NCBI RefSeq assembly: GCF_025574465.1
Contig: NZ_JAOBPP010000021.1
Location: 310,001 to 374,000, forward strand
DNA from: Kordiimonas aestuarii
GTDB lineage: Bacteria > Pseudomonadota > Alphaproteobacteria > Sphingomonadales > Kordiimonadaceae
Direction: 5' to 3'
Length of the DNA: 64,000 bases
This document shows positions 8,408-16,836 of this stretch, in pieces. A program made the position numbers and the translations under genes. Each line of letters starts with the position of its first letter. The stretch's first letter is position 1. The notes under the pieces were generated by a model. That model saw only the letters and a program-made list of their open reading frames with translations. It made no database searches and was not told the origin of the DNA.

Positions 8408-8575
8408 CTAGTGCAGACGGCGACGGCGACGTTCGATGCGGCGCGTGCGGCGGCCAGTAACATTCCGGCCTTCCGACTGGCGGATCAGGCCGAAGCTGGC
8501 AATCAAACCATCAACTTCCTCGCTTGTCCGGTTGATGCTGGAAAGTGCCGAGCTGAGTTGCAACATCTTGTTCAT
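8408..8575 (-). CDS. Unrecognised 55-residue small protein, first gene of the psp operon
   Basis: The frame is ATG to TAG and 55 residues long. It begins MNKMLQLSSALSSINRTSEE, continues VDGLIASFGLIRQSEGRN, and ends in an Arg cluster (GRRTRRIERRRRRLH). AAGAGGA sits 7-8 bases before the ATG as a good ribosome site. It lies about 80 bases downstream of the predicted sigma-54 start and upstream of pspA on the same strand, so it should be induced with the Psp response. The N-terminal ~35 residues could form one amphipathic helix. There is no TM segment or signal peptide. It does not resemble PspD, PspG or PspE. Role unknown; a nucleic-acid- or membrane-surface-binding peptide is one possibility. 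The chief doubt is that it is short and unverified by homologs. Confidence 0.65.
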   Translation of the reverse strand: MNKMLQLSSALSSINRTSEEVDGLIASFGLIRQSEGRNVTGRRTRRIERRRRRLH

Positions 8576-8665
8576 TGTCTTGTCCTCTTAGTTCTGTTTT
8601 CGCTGTCTGTTATTGTTGTTGTCAGTCATTTTTTTTAATCATCTCTCGCTGACACCCCTATATTT

Positions 8666-8681
8666 GCAGGGTGCGTGCCAG
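8666..8681 (-). promoter_or_regulatory. Sigma-54 (-24/-12) promoter of the psp operon
   Basis: Read on the minus strand the site is CTGGCACGcaccCTGCA. It matches the YTGGCACG-N4-TTGC consensus at every key base, with the GG and GC at the required spacing. Transcription should start near 8654 and run into the small ORF at 8575 and then pspA-B-C. The AT-rich 8690-8790 stretch between it and pspF is the expected place for PspF activator sites and IHF, though I could not define individual sites. Confidence 0.85.
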
Positions 8682-8800
8682 TTTTTGTAAAAATCATAAG
8701 CTATTGATTTTAAAAGTTATTTAATTTTATCCCTTGCAAAGACCACACAAAGCTATATAATTATTCCCAATAGTTAGTAATTTTTACTTAGTATTGGCAC

Positions 8801-9820
8801 ATGGAAATCAGACAAGATCAAATCATCGGCAGTTCACCCGCCTTTCTGGACCTTATGGACCAGATCAGCCGCGCTGCTCCCCTCGACCGACCCCTGCTGG
8901 TGATCGGCGAGCGCGGGACCGGCAAGGAGCTGATCGCGGCACGCCTGCACTATCTGTCAAATCGCTGGAACCAACCGTTTCAGAAAATGAACTGTGCGGC
9001 CCTCGCTGAAACCCTGCTTGAGAGCGAGCTGTTCGGCTACGAACAAGGCGCCTTCACCGGTGCGCGCGGCAGACGTGCCGGTCGTTTCGAAGCTGCGGAC
9101 GAAGGCAGCCTGTTCCTCGACGAGATTGGCACCATGAGCATGGCCGCACAGGAGAAGCTGCTGCGCGTCATAGAATATGGCGAGTTCGAGCGGGTCGGTG
9201 GAAATGACACCATTGAAGTAGATGTACGTGTGGTCGGGGCCACCAACATCGACCTGCCGGCGGCGGCGGCGGCCGGCGAGTTCCGGCACGACCTCCTTGA
9301 CCGGCTGGCCTTTGACGTACTGACTGTACCGCCTCTTCGCGCGCGCCGCGAAGACATTATGACGCTGGCTGACCATTTCGGGCGCAAGATGGCACGCGAA
9401 CTCGAATGGCTGACTTTCCCTGGTTTCAGCGAGATCGCCACCGAGGCGATGCTCGATTACCACTGGCCTGGCAACGTGCGGGAACTCAAGAACGTGGTGG
9501 AGCGGGCTATCTACTGCGCCTGGGACGGAGAGCGGCCCATCTGCAACATCAATTTCGATCCATTTGACAGCCCTTACCGCCCGGCCGCCCAAACCCCCAA
9601 AAGCACGCCCCCTGTAAACGAAGAACCCAGACAGGGAGACCAAAAACCGGCGCTGCCGAAGGGACGGTTCGACTTCCGTGCGGAAGTTGCTGCCCATGAA
9701 AAGCGCCTGCTTGAACACGCACTCAAGGAAAACCGTTTCAACCAGCGAGCCGCCGCCAGTCATCTGGAGCTCAGTTATGACCAGTTGCGCCACGCCCTCA
9801 AGAAGCACAACCTTCTATAA
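8801..9820 (+). CDS. pspF: PspF, sigma-54 enhancer-binding activator of psp
   Basis: This is a 339-residue AAA+ bacterial enhancer-binding protein with no N-terminal sensor domain, as expected for PspF. Walker A is GERGTGKE (36-43). The sigma-54-contacting loop is GAFTGA (83-88). Walker B is LFLDEIG (104-110). The arginine-finger/sensor region includes NIDLPAAAAAGEFRHDLLDRL, and YHWPGNVRELKNVVERA is the usual sensor II. A Pro-rich linker leads to a Fis-type HTH (about 295-339, ending YDQLRHALKKHNLL). It is divergent from psp and is held inactive by PspA. No clear Shine-Dalgarno precedes the ATG. Confidence 0.95.
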   Translation: MEIRQDQIIGSSPAFLDLMDQISRAAPLDRPLLVIGERGTGKELIAARLHYLSNRWNQPFQKMNCAALAETLLESELFGYEQGAFTGARGRRAGRFEAADEGSLFLDEIGTMSMAAQEKLLRVIEYGEFERVGGNDTIEVDVRVVGATNIDLPAAAAAGEFRHDLLDRLAFDVLTVPPLRARREDIMTLADHFGRKMARELEWLTFPGFSEIATEAMLDYHWPGNVRELKNVVERAIYCAWDGERPICNINFDPFDSPYRPAAQTPKSTPPVNEEPRQGDQKPALPKGRFDFRAEVAAHEKRLLEHALKENRFNQRAAASHLELSYDQLRHALKKHNLL

Positions 9821-9867
9821 GCCATATCCTGCTTGACCACACCCCGGGGCGGCCCCATAGTGCCGCC

Positions 9868-10221
9868 ATGTCCGATAACCCGTTCATCAAGAAGCGCCAG
9901 CGCAGCCGCCGGAAAGCCACTTTCCTGTTGGGTACCCGCAACATTATCGGGCTTGTTGTCCTCAGCCTCGTCGCTTATGCCGCGTTTCGCCTCTGGGTTG
10001 GCAATCCCGCGGATACAATGTGCGATGGCGAATGCGAGAGCATGTACAGCCTGTTTGCTTCAGTGTTGGGCTTTTTCATGATGTTTGCTGCCGTTATCAC
10101 CGCGGGTGCGGTGATCGGGCTTGTGGTGGCGTTGATGCGGCGTACGGCAGGGTCAGGAGAAAGTACTTTCGCACGCATGCACCGCGATGCCGAAAGCCGG
10201 GAAGATCACCCCCCACAATAA
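9868..10221 (+). CDS. Hypothetical two-helix membrane protein
   Basis: This is a 117-residue protein of unknown function. A basic N-terminus (KKRQRSRRK) precedes TM1 (NIIGLVVLSLVAYAAFRLWV). A short periplasmic loop contains two Cys (MCDGECESM), and TM2 is ASVLGFFMMFAAVITAGAVIGLVVAL. The C-terminus is polar and cytosolic. It lies 47 bases after pspF on the same strand and may be cotranscribed, so a link to the envelope response is possible but unproven. Its stop codon abuts the stop of the convergent ligase gene with no spacer. Confidence 0.7.
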   Translation: MSDNPFIKKRQRSRRKATFLLGTRNIIGLVVLSLVAYAAFRLWVGNPADTMCDGECESMYSLFASVLGFFMMFAAVITAGAVIGLVVALMRRTAGSGESTFARMHRDAESREDHPPQ

Positions 10222-11574
10222 TTACCCCGCCTGGTTTTGCGCTGGCTGAGATTGTGTGCGCTGGCTCACCGGCCTGGGAGGCGCCCACTTTGTGGAAGCG
10301 GCGACCGATACCCCGCCTTGATTGACTGTCAGTTGCTTGGTCAGCAGGTGGTTGCCGACGTTGGAGCACATCACAACAACCGCCATATAGTGATAGAACA
10401 AATCAAATGTTGCGATATTCACGGTCAAGCCCCCCACGGCATACCCTACCAGCCCCAACTGGAGTGCCGCACTCAACTCGCCCAGCCATCTTGTCTGCTC
10501 ATACGGCCTGAAACGTTTGGCATTTGTACCTGCAGCATACCAAGCCGTAAACAACATGGTCAGAAAGAGAAAAAGCCCCCCATAGCCATGCTCGCCTAAA
10601 ACTTCGAAATAGACCGAATGCGGTGCCCGACCCTTATGACCTGGTGGAAGATAAAGTTCGAGGGCACGCCTGACATAAAATACATTAAACCCCCCGCCTT
10701 CAATCGGATTTTCATCAGCAAGGTTGGAAGAGAACTTCCACATAACCACACGCCCGAGAAAGCTGGAATCCTCGGTCGCACTTTCCGTGGACTGAATACG
10801 AGCCTTCCAACTGTCGGGAACAAGAAAAAACCCACCAACAATCAAAGGAATCGACACAGCGAGAAGCTTGAAACGATACTTTGACTTCAGAAGCATCATA
10901 CCCAGCACACTGGCGAGGGCGACAAAACCACCCCTTGACTGGGTGCCGACGATGGAGACGATGATCGTCAGTGTCGCCCCGATTGCAGGCCACTTGAGTA
11001 ATCTATGCGGCGGAAATTGAACCAAGTATATGGAAAGCGGCAGCAGCATGGCCATCGCCATCGCGAGTTGGTTGTTATCTTCCATCATGCCGCCTGCGCC
11101 CTGCACACGTCCAGAGCCGCCAGTTATGAAAGTAAACAAGCCACCCTTTATGCCGATAAACATAAGCGAGGCCGCCATAACATAAACGAACGCTTTCACG
11201 CGATTGGGAGACTGCATCACCGCCGTAGCGACAAAAGCGAACAGCATCACCTTGAACAGATACAGCAGTTTCCCGGACGAGTAGTTGGGCTCAAAAGCTG
11301 TAAGCGTGGTGAAGGCTGTCCATAGGAAATAGAGCAGCATCGCAGCAATCACCGGGTGTCCGGGCAGGTTTTTTTTATCTTTGCTGAGAATAAGTCCGAG
11401 AAAAGTCAGGGCCGCCACTGCGTCAAGGAAGGGAAAGCTTCTGGCAAAGCCGAATGTCTGCTTGTGCGGGTTCATATGCGAAATCCAGTCCCACAACAAG
11501 ACCCCGACATAGGGTTTGAAGACGACAAAGGGCATCCACATCAACAACAGCAAGGCTACAATCGCGCCGCGCAT
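10222..11574 (-). CDS. Putative O-glycosylation ligase, exosortase A system-associated
   Basis: The 450-residue polytopic membrane protein has about 11 hydrophobic segments. Its N-terminus (PFVVFKPYVGVLLWDWISHMNPHKQTFGFA) is the pattern of the exosortase-A-linked ligase family (DUF5935). The middle carries the Wzy_C/O-antigen-ligase region with TQSRGGFVALASV and a large periplasmic loop around GRVVMWKFSSNLADENPIEGGGFNVF. Members are thought to transfer glycans to exported PEP-CTERM proteins or polymerise EPS. The last ~35 residues are Gln/Pro-rich and cytosolic. No exosortase, PEP-CTERM protein or EPS gene is visible nearby, so it is an outlier from its usual locus. Confidence 0.8.
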   Translation of the reverse strand: MRGAIVALLLLMWMPFVVFKPYVGVLLWDWISHMNPHKQTFGFARSFPFLDAVAALTFLGLILSKDKKNLPGHPVIAAMLLYFLWTAFTTLTAFEPNYSSGKLLYLFKVMLFAFVATAVMQSPNRVKAFVYVMAASLMFIGIKGGLFTFITGGSGRVQGAGGMMEDNNQLAMAMAMLLPLSIYLVQFPPHRLLKWPAIGATLTIIVSIVGTQSRGGFVALASVLGMMLLKSKYRFKLLAVSIPLIVGGFFLVPDSWKARIQSTESATEDSSFLGRVVMWKFSSNLADENPIEGGGFNVFYVRRALELYLPPGHKGRAPHSVYFEVLGEHGYGGLFLFLTMLFTAWYAAGTNAKRFRPYEQTRWLGELSAALQLGLVGYAVGGLTVNIATFDLFYHYMAVVVMCSNVGNHLLTKQLTVNQGGVSVAASTKWAPPRPVSQRTQSQPAQNQAG

Positions 11575-11705
11575 GCACCGCTTCCTTCACAATAAATCAA
11601 CCCGCCCGCTGCACTTTGGCAGACAGGGGCCCCATTACGCAAGTGTATCGCTTGACAGGCCTTTTTGAAACCATAGCATGGGCGTATCTCAGGAGGAGGA
11701 ATACA

Positions 11706-13394
11706 ATGCGCCACTTTGCCCGGCTATGTGCCGCCCTGTTGATGGGGGCCAGCGCGGCTTCCGCACAGGATAGCGTGAGTACCGCCACACAGAATGCCGC
11801 AGATATTGTCATCTGGGGCGGACCAATCTACACCGCCGATGACACCATGCCGCAGGCTGAAGCTGTTGCCATCAAGGGCGGGCGTTTTATCTACGTTGGC
11901 TCGCGTACGGGGGCTGAAGCCATGGTTGGCAACGCCACAACGGTGATGGCGCTTGATGGTGCCGCCCTCTTCCCCGGCTTCACGGATGCTCATGCCCATA
12001 TGGCAGGCATTGGCCAACGCGAACTGACCCTCAACCTTGAAGGCACGCCTTCCATTGAGGCGCTCAAGGAAACACTGGTCGCCTGGGCCGCAGACCATGA
12101 TGCGCCGCTACTCTATGGTCGCGGCTGGATTGAAACCCACTGGCCGGAAAAGCGTTTCCCCACGCGCTGGGATATTGACGCCGTGCTGCCTGATATGCCG
12201 GTTATCCTGACTCGCGCTGACGGTCACGCACTTGTAGCAAACTCAAAAGCGCTCGAGATCGCGGGGATCGATGGGTCCACACAGCCCCCTTATGGCGGCG
12301 ATATCCTGAAAAACGCGCTCGGCGAACCCACCGGGATGTTCATTGATGCGGCGATGAGCCTGCTGAGAGGCCTTACCCCTGAACAAACAGAGGCAGACCT
12401 TAATCAACAACTGAGCGTGGCAAGCGATGTATATGCCCGTTACGGCTGGACCGGCATGCATAACATGTCTGTACCTTGGTCCCATGTTGAGGCACTTGAG
12501 ATGCTGACCGGCACCGGCGATGTCAAAATCCGCGTCTATAACTCCATCGAGCCCGAGGATGCGGACAATCTTTTTGTCGGCGGGCACCGCACCAGCACAA
12601 ATGGCCATATCGTCACCCGCGCGATCAAGCTTTATATGGACGGGGCGCTCGGCTCGCGCGGGGCGGCCCTGCTAGAGCCTTATGCCGACGCGGCGTCATC
12701 CGGCCTGCTATTGACCACCAAAGAAGATACCATGCCGATCCTCAGGAAAGCGCTGTCGCTTGGTATTCAGGTCAACACCCACGCCATTGGCGACCGGGGC
12801 AACCGCCTGTTGCTCGATTGGTATGAGGAAGTGATGGACGAGATCCCCAGCGTTGAACGCGCCATCACTGAGCCACGCTGGCGTGACGAGCATACCCAGA
12901 TCGTCAGCCCGGAAGACATCCCGCGTTACAAGGCACTGGGCGTAATCCCCAGCATGCAGCCAAGCCACGCGATTGGCGACCTGCACTTCGCACCCGACCG
13001 GCTGGGCGAGGAACGCCTTGTCGGCGCCTACGCATGGCAAAGCTTTATCAATAGCGGGATGATCGTCGCCGGTGGCTCGGACGCGCCGGTTGAACGCGGT
13101 GACCCGCTGATTGAGTTTTACGCTGCTATCTACCGGCATGACCTCGCGGGTTTCCAAGGGGACAATTGGCACGCCGAAGAAGCGGTCAGCCGGGCGGACG
13201 CGCTCAAGATGTTCACGCTGTGGCCAGCCATCGCCTCCTTCGCAGAAGACGAGATCGGCTCCATCACGGTGGGCAAGCAGGCGGACCTGACCGCTTTTTC
13301 CGTCAACCTGATGACGGTGGACCCGGCGGAAATCCCCAAGGCGGAGGCCGTAATGACCATGGTGGAAGGCAATGTGATCTACATAAAGGAATAA
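11706..13394 (+). CDS. Exported amidohydrolase family 3 enzyme (YtcJ-like)
   Basis: The product is 562 residues. ATG at 11706 follows AGGAGGA and begins a signal peptide (1-20, ending ASA), so the longer frame from 11616 is rejected. The amidohydrolase_3 pattern is clear: ADIVIWGGPIYTADDTMPQAEAVAI, the metal-binding HAH at 96-98 in FTDAHAHMAG, a carbamate-lysine-like strand AIKLYMDGALGSRG, NTHAIGDRGN, DEHTQIV and GGSDAPVE. YtcJ-like enzymes hydrolyse amides, often of N-acyl amino acids. The substrate here is unknown. It is the second exported amidohydrolase in the window but belongs to a different subfamily. A strong terminator follows. Confidence 0.87.
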   Translation: MRHFARLCAALLMGASAASAQDSVSTATQNAADIVIWGGPIYTADDTMPQAEAVAIKGGRFIYVGSRTGAEAMVGNATTVMALDGAALFPGFTDAHAHMAGIGQRELTLNLEGTPSIEALKETLVAWAADHDAPLLYGRGWIETHWPEKRFPTRWDIDAVLPDMPVILTRADGHALVANSKALEIAGIDGSTQPPYGGDILKNALGEPTGMFIDAAMSLLRGLTPEQTEADLNQQLSVASDVYARYGWTGMHNMSVPWSHVEALEMLTGTGDVKIRVYNSIEPEDADNLFVGGHRTSTNGHIVTRAIKLYMDGALGSRGAALLEPYADAASSGLLLTTKEDTMPILRKALSLGIQVNTHAIGDRGNRLLLDWYEEVMDEIPSVERAITEPRWRDEHTQIVSPEDIPRYKALGVIPSMQPSHAIGDLHFAPDRLGEERLVGAYAWQSFINSGMIVAGGSDAPVERGDPLIEFYAAIYRHDLAGFQGDNWHAEEAVSRADALKMFTLWPAIASFAEDEIGSITVGKQADLTAFSVNLMTVDPAEIPKAEAVMTMVEGNVIYIKE

Positions 13395-13413
13395 GCCACA
13401 TCAGCCGTTACAA

Positions 13414-13456
13414 AATGGCCCGGCTGCGTGATGCGGCCGGGCCATTCGTTTTTTTT
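13414..13456 (+). terminator. Intrinsic terminator after the YtcJ-like amidohydrolase
   Basis: AATGGCCCGGC (13414-13424) pairs perfectly with GCCGGGCCATT (13436-13446), followed by CG and eight T. The minus strand after the stem has only TTTTG, which may still help stop putP. Confidence 0.9.
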
Positions 13457-13476
13457 ATGCTCAGGGACAAGCTACC

Positions 13477-14979
13477 TCAGGACGCCATCCCGTCGGCGAG
13501 TGCTTTTTCCATCTTGGCAAAACCTTCCCGCACACCAGGACCGGGAGGTGCGGTCAAGAGGCTGACGATGATGGTCGTGAGTGTGGAGACGATCACCCCC
13601 GGAATGATTTCATAAAGCACCGCGCTCGCGGCCTCACCACCGAAGGTAATGGGCCCGTAAATCCATACAAGCACGGTTACCGCGCCGGCAATCATGCCGG
13701 CAATGGCACCCTTGGCGTTCATGCGTTTCCAGAACAGGCTCATGACAACAAGCGGACCAAATGCCGCGCCGAACCCAGCCCAGGCGTTGCTGACCAGCGA
13801 CAGCACGCTTGACGACCGGTCATAGGCAAGGCCGATGGCGATCAACGCCACCACCACAACCGACAGGCGGCCAATCGTCACCAGTTCTGTCTGGCTGGCG
13901 TTCCGGCGCACAAAAAGCTTGTAGAAATCTTCCGTGAGCGAGCTTGACGACACCAGAAGCTGGCTTGAAATCGTGCTCATGATCGCCGCCAGGATCGCCG
14001 CCAGCAGGAAACCGCCGATCAGCGGGTGAAACAACAGCTGCGACAGCACGATGAAAATCGTCTCCGGGTCTTCCAGCGACAGGCCGTTTTTGGTCATATA
14101 CGCAAGTCCGATGAAACCGGTTGCCAGTGCACCGATCACCGATACAAACATCCAGCTCATGCCGATGCGGCGCGCCTTTGGCACATCACCAACGGACCGG
14201 ATAGCCATGAAGCGCACAATCACATGCGGCTGGCCAAAATACCCCAACCCCCACGACATGGCGGAAATGATACCGACAATGGTGATCCCGCTTGTCAGGC
14301 TGACAAGGGTGGGGTCGATATTCCGCGTGACGGTCATCAACTCCCCCATACCATCAAAGTCAAAGAAGGCGACAGTGGGCACCATCACCAGCGCCACAAA
14401 CATGATACAGCCCTGTACAAAGTCCGTCATGCTGACCGCCAGGAAACCACCAAACAGTGTATAGGTCACCACCACGCCCGCGGTGATATACAGGCCGAGC
14501 TCGTACGACAGGCCAAACGAGCTTTCAAACAGCTTGCCGCCCGCCACCACGCCAGACGACGTATAAAGCGTGAAAAACACAATGATCACGATGGACGGGA
14601 TGACACGCAGCAGCATGGAGCGATCCTCGAACCGGCGCTCAAAAAACTCCGGCAGGGTGATCGCATCCTCCGCCACCTCGGTATAAACACGCAGGCGGGG
14701 TGCCACAATCAGATAATTGGCAAACGCCCCCAGAAACAGGCCGAAGCCCAGCCACGCGTTTGAAAAACCGGACAGGAAAACCGCCCCCGGCAGACCCATC
14801 AGCAGCCAGCCGCTCATATCCGAGGCACCCGCCGACAGCGCCGCGAGCCCCGGGCTCAATTGCCGCCCGCCCAGCATATAGCCGGACACATCGTCGGTGG
14901 AGGTGCGGTAGGCATACAGGCCGATCCCGAGCATGGCGATAAAATAGAGCGCCAGTGAGACCAGTGTACCGATTTCCAT
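13477..14979 (-). CDS. putP: Sodium/proline symporter
   Basis: This is a 500-residue SSS-family permease with 13 predicted helices. The diagnostic block GYMLGGRQLSPGLAALSAGASDMSGWLLMGLPGA (TM2 region) carries the Na+/proline-binding Asp and Ser/Gly residues. LPEFFERRFED, TDFVQGCIMF and SSSLTEDFYKLF are also typical of PutP. ATG at 14979 follows AGGAGAATG; the frame upstream to 15027 adds 16 unlikely residues. It imports proline with Na+ for catabolism or osmoprotection. No putA is beside it. Confidence 0.93.
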   Translation of the reverse strand: MEIGTLVSLALYFIAMLGIGLYAYRTSTDDVSGYMLGGRQLSPGLAALSAGASDMSGWLLMGLPGAVFLSGFSNAWLGFGLFLGAFANYLIVAPRLRVYTEVAEDAITLPEFFERRFEDRSMLLRVIPSIVIIVFFTLYTSSGVVAGGKLFESSFGLSYELGLYITAGVVVTYTLFGGFLAVSMTDFVQGCIMFVALVMVPTVAFFDFDGMGELMTVTRNIDPTLVSLTSGITIVGIISAMSWGLGYFGQPHVIVRFMAIRSVGDVPKARRIGMSWMFVSVIGALATGFIGLAYMTKNGLSLEDPETIFIVLSQLLFHPLIGGFLLAAILAAIMSTISSQLLVSSSSLTEDFYKLFVRRNASQTELVTIGRLSVVVVALIAIGLAYDRSSSVLSLVSNAWAGFGAAFGPLVVMSLFWKRMNAKGAIAGMIAGAVTVLVWIYGPITFGGEAASAVLYEIIPGVIVSTLTTIIVSLLTAPPGPGVREGFAKMEKALADGMAS

Positions 14980-15338
14980 GTCATTCTCCTGTTGTTGTAC
15001 GTCTCGTGCACATGCGTAAGGCCGCATTCCTGCGGCCCATAGCTGTGCGATCGCTTAAAATGACTAAGGCCCCCGCACTGCAGAGGCCTTGAATGTCAAA
15101 CTCTTGGTTGGCCAGCTTATGCCATGAAATGCCCATTTTTGTCAAACCAGCCCCTGATGCAGGATCGTGGACCGGCCAGCAAACAGGGGCGCACACCGCA
15201 CACCATTGGCACCGTGGCGCGCCATCAATCAATCGTGATATGGTCCCATTTTCATGGATGCACGGCCACGCCTTGCGGTACATTTGTCATAGCCCCTCAC
15301 GGCACACACTATATTCAAATCACTGGAAAGGTCCGACC
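14980..15338. other. Gene-free divergent region between putP and the PepSY-like gene
   Basis: These 359 bases should hold both promoters. One perfect small hairpin, GGCCGCA (15020-15026) with TGCGGCC (15031-15037), lies in the putP leader. I found no convincing -35/-10 pair, terminator or RNA gene. The frame running from 15093 into the next gene has no signal peptide and is rejected as coding. Confidence 0.4.
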
Positions 15339-15872
15339 ATGTTGTCCCTTAAAACGCCAACGATTGCTCTCGCCCTCCTCGCATTGACACCGGTTACCCA
15401 CGCCGATGATCATGCCCGGGAGGTCGGTAAAAGCCTGAACCACAAGATGGAAGTACCAATTGCGGAGGTTCCTGCCGCGGTGCTGGCCGCCGCAACCGCC
15501 AAGCGCCCCGCGCTCAAGTTCACTGAAGCAGAGAAAGAAATGCGCGGCGGGCGGCAGTATTTTGACCTTGAAGGTCATGATGACACGGGTAACGAGATCG
15601 AGCTTGATATGATGCTGGACGACGACGGCCAGTGGCAGGTGGTGGAAATACAGCGCGATGTACTGTGGGAGATCGTGCCCGCGCTGGTACAGGAAGAACT
15701 GCTGGGCCATGTGCCCGGCGTCAAACCCGCCCGCATTATTGAAAGCGATCAGGACAATGGCACCATCATTTATGAGTTTTACACCCGCGACGCGAACGGT
15801 ATTGAGGCCAAATACGAAGTCTCGCTGACCGGCGAGGAAGCAACCTTCCTCAAGGAAGAATGGCAGCACTAG
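15339..15872 (+). CDS. Periplasmic PepSY-like protein
   Basis: The protein has 177 residues. ATG at 15339 follows GGAAAGG and starts a signal peptide (1-22, LALLALTPVTHADD). Two PepSY-like repeats follow. The first is VPAAVLAAATAKRPALKFTEAEKEMRGGRQYFDLEGHDDTGNEIELDMMLDDDGQWQVVEI. The second includes IESDQDNGTIIYEFYTRDANGIEAKYEVSLTGEEATFLKEEW. Such domains are beta-rich, often occur in periplasmic inhibitors or metal/peptide-responsive proteins, and commonly bind nothing that sequence can name. It is transcribed alone. Confidence 0.72.
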   Translation: MLSLKTPTIALALLALTPVTHADDHAREVGKSLNHKMEVPIAEVPAAVLAAATAKRPALKFTEAEKEMRGGRQYFDLEGHDDTGNEIELDMMLDDDGQWQVVEIQRDVLWEIVPALVQEELLGHVPGVKPARIIESDQDNGTIIYEFYTRDANGIEAKYEVSLTGEEATFLKEEWQH

Positions 15873-15983
15873 GCATTAAAGCCAGGGGCGTGATTACATA
15901 TTGCGCCTCCGTGTTGCCATTACATTGATGCGCTGCCTGACCACGACCCGGTCGCGGATTACCTTGAGCGGCTGGCGGATGGT

Positions 15984-16436
15984 TTGGTATCGGGAAAAAG
16001 CAACCTTGAAGCTGTCGCCACTGAGGCCCGCAGGGTGCTTGACGGCGCCGCCGGCCTGGAGGGACTGTCAGACTTCGGCAGCAAGGCCTTGTCCGCCATT
16101 GCTGTCGGCATGTCCGGCCAGTTCAGCAGCAGCGAAATAATCGCCGCAAAGCAGGAGAGGAAATCACGTGTTGGCGCATCGGTGCAGGGCGCGTTCCAGC
16201 AATCAAACATGAGCGGCAACCCCACTGATTTTTCAAAAAGGCTGATCACGCAATATTCCTCAATGAGTGCTGAGGAAAGGGAGGCCGCCGGGCTGGACCA
16301 GAGCTATTACGATGCAATCGTCAAAAACTATGAGACATCCATGCGCATATCACAGGCGTTGAGTGCGAGCACATTTACCGCTGGCACCGCGTCATGCAGC
16401 AGCAACGGCAGCATGAGCCTGCTTAACTTCCTGTAA
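15984..16436 (+). CDS. Hypothetical protein, possibly missing its 5' end
   Basis: I do not recognise this 150-residue frame. It opens with a TTG, has no ribosome site, and the same frame is open back to 15894 without any ATG. The upstream codons read HYIDALPDHDPVADYLERLADG, plausible protein. The gene may therefore have lost its start when the neighbouring accessory region was rearranged, or may use a rare start. The sequence is helical, Ala/Ser-rich and without TM segments. It ends in a Ser/Thr/Cys stretch (STFTAGTASCSSNGS). It borders the toxin/transposase scar on its left. Function unknown. Confidence 0.4.
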   Translation: MVSGKSNLEAVATEARRVLDGAAGLEGLSDFGSKALSAIAVGMSGQFSSSEIIAAKQERKSRVGASVQGAFQQSNMSGNPTDFSKRLITQYSSMSAEEREAAGLDQSYYDAIVKNYETSMRISQALSASTFTAGTASCSSNGSMSLLNFL

Positions 16437-16583
16437 AGGCGCGCCGGAAAGCCTGAGCACATGCAGCGAACCGGTGCAACGCCCCGCAAGGTTACGCGCA
16501 GGACGCGCAGGCGGACAACCGGGAACAACCAGTCGCGCAAGCCTTGCCATGGCAAAACACTATCACCAGTTGCACGCCTGAGC

Positions 16584-16706
16584 AATTAAGTATTGTGTCC
16601 CCGGAATTCATACCCCGGAACCACCAATCTTGCCATACGAGCCATAAAAGGAAACTAGGAAACAAAGACCGGGACGTCAATAACAGTATACTGTCCCCGG
16701 AATTTC
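16584..16706 (+). mobile_element. Relic end of a REP-associated transposase element
   Basis: The left end AATTAAGTATTGTGTCCCCGGAATTC (16584-16609) resembles, from memory, a terminal motif common to RAYT-type elements. From 16609 to 16706 the sequence equals the right end of the element at 17458-18187 with one mismatch. That part includes the first 13 codons of the transposase in antisense. No transposase body is present, so this is an internally deleted or recombined copy. Its right edge abuts the tail of an XRE-type regulator. Confidence 0.75.
16609..16706 (+). repeat. 98-bp direct repeat, copy 1
   Basis: It matches 18090-18187 in the same orientation at 97 of 98 positions (GAAACTAGG here, GAAACCAGG there). 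It contains the palindrome CAGTATACTG and the CCCCGGAATTTC element end. Confidence 0.9.
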
Positions 16707-16716
16707 GGAGCCGGGC

Positions 16717-16824
16717 AAGAACCGACGCCTGCTCAGGAGGCTCAGGGAACTCGACCAGCTCCCCAAGCGGGACCAGGACGCCGTCATGCGCACCATCGAC
16801 GCTTTCCTATCGAAAGCCGGATAG
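16717..16824 (+). pseudogene. 3' remnant of an XRE-family regulator
   Basis: The last 36 codons of a gene remain, ending TAG at 16822-16824. They read KNRRLLRRLRELDQLPKRDQ then DAVMRTIDAFLSKAG. This LLRRLRE-x-LPxRDQ-x-AV-x-xxIDAFLxK pattern is the usual C-terminus of short Cro/CI-type HTH regulators. The HTH half is absent. The frame meets the edge of the relic element about 10 bases upstream, so insertion or recombination replaced the 5' part. Confidence 0.6.
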
Positions 16825-16836
16825 CGCAACACAACG

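Noticed and set aside
8795..8810. TTGGCAC just before pspF as a second sigma-54 promoter
   Set aside because: The -12 GC is missing at the required spacing, and the motif overlaps the start codon of pspF.
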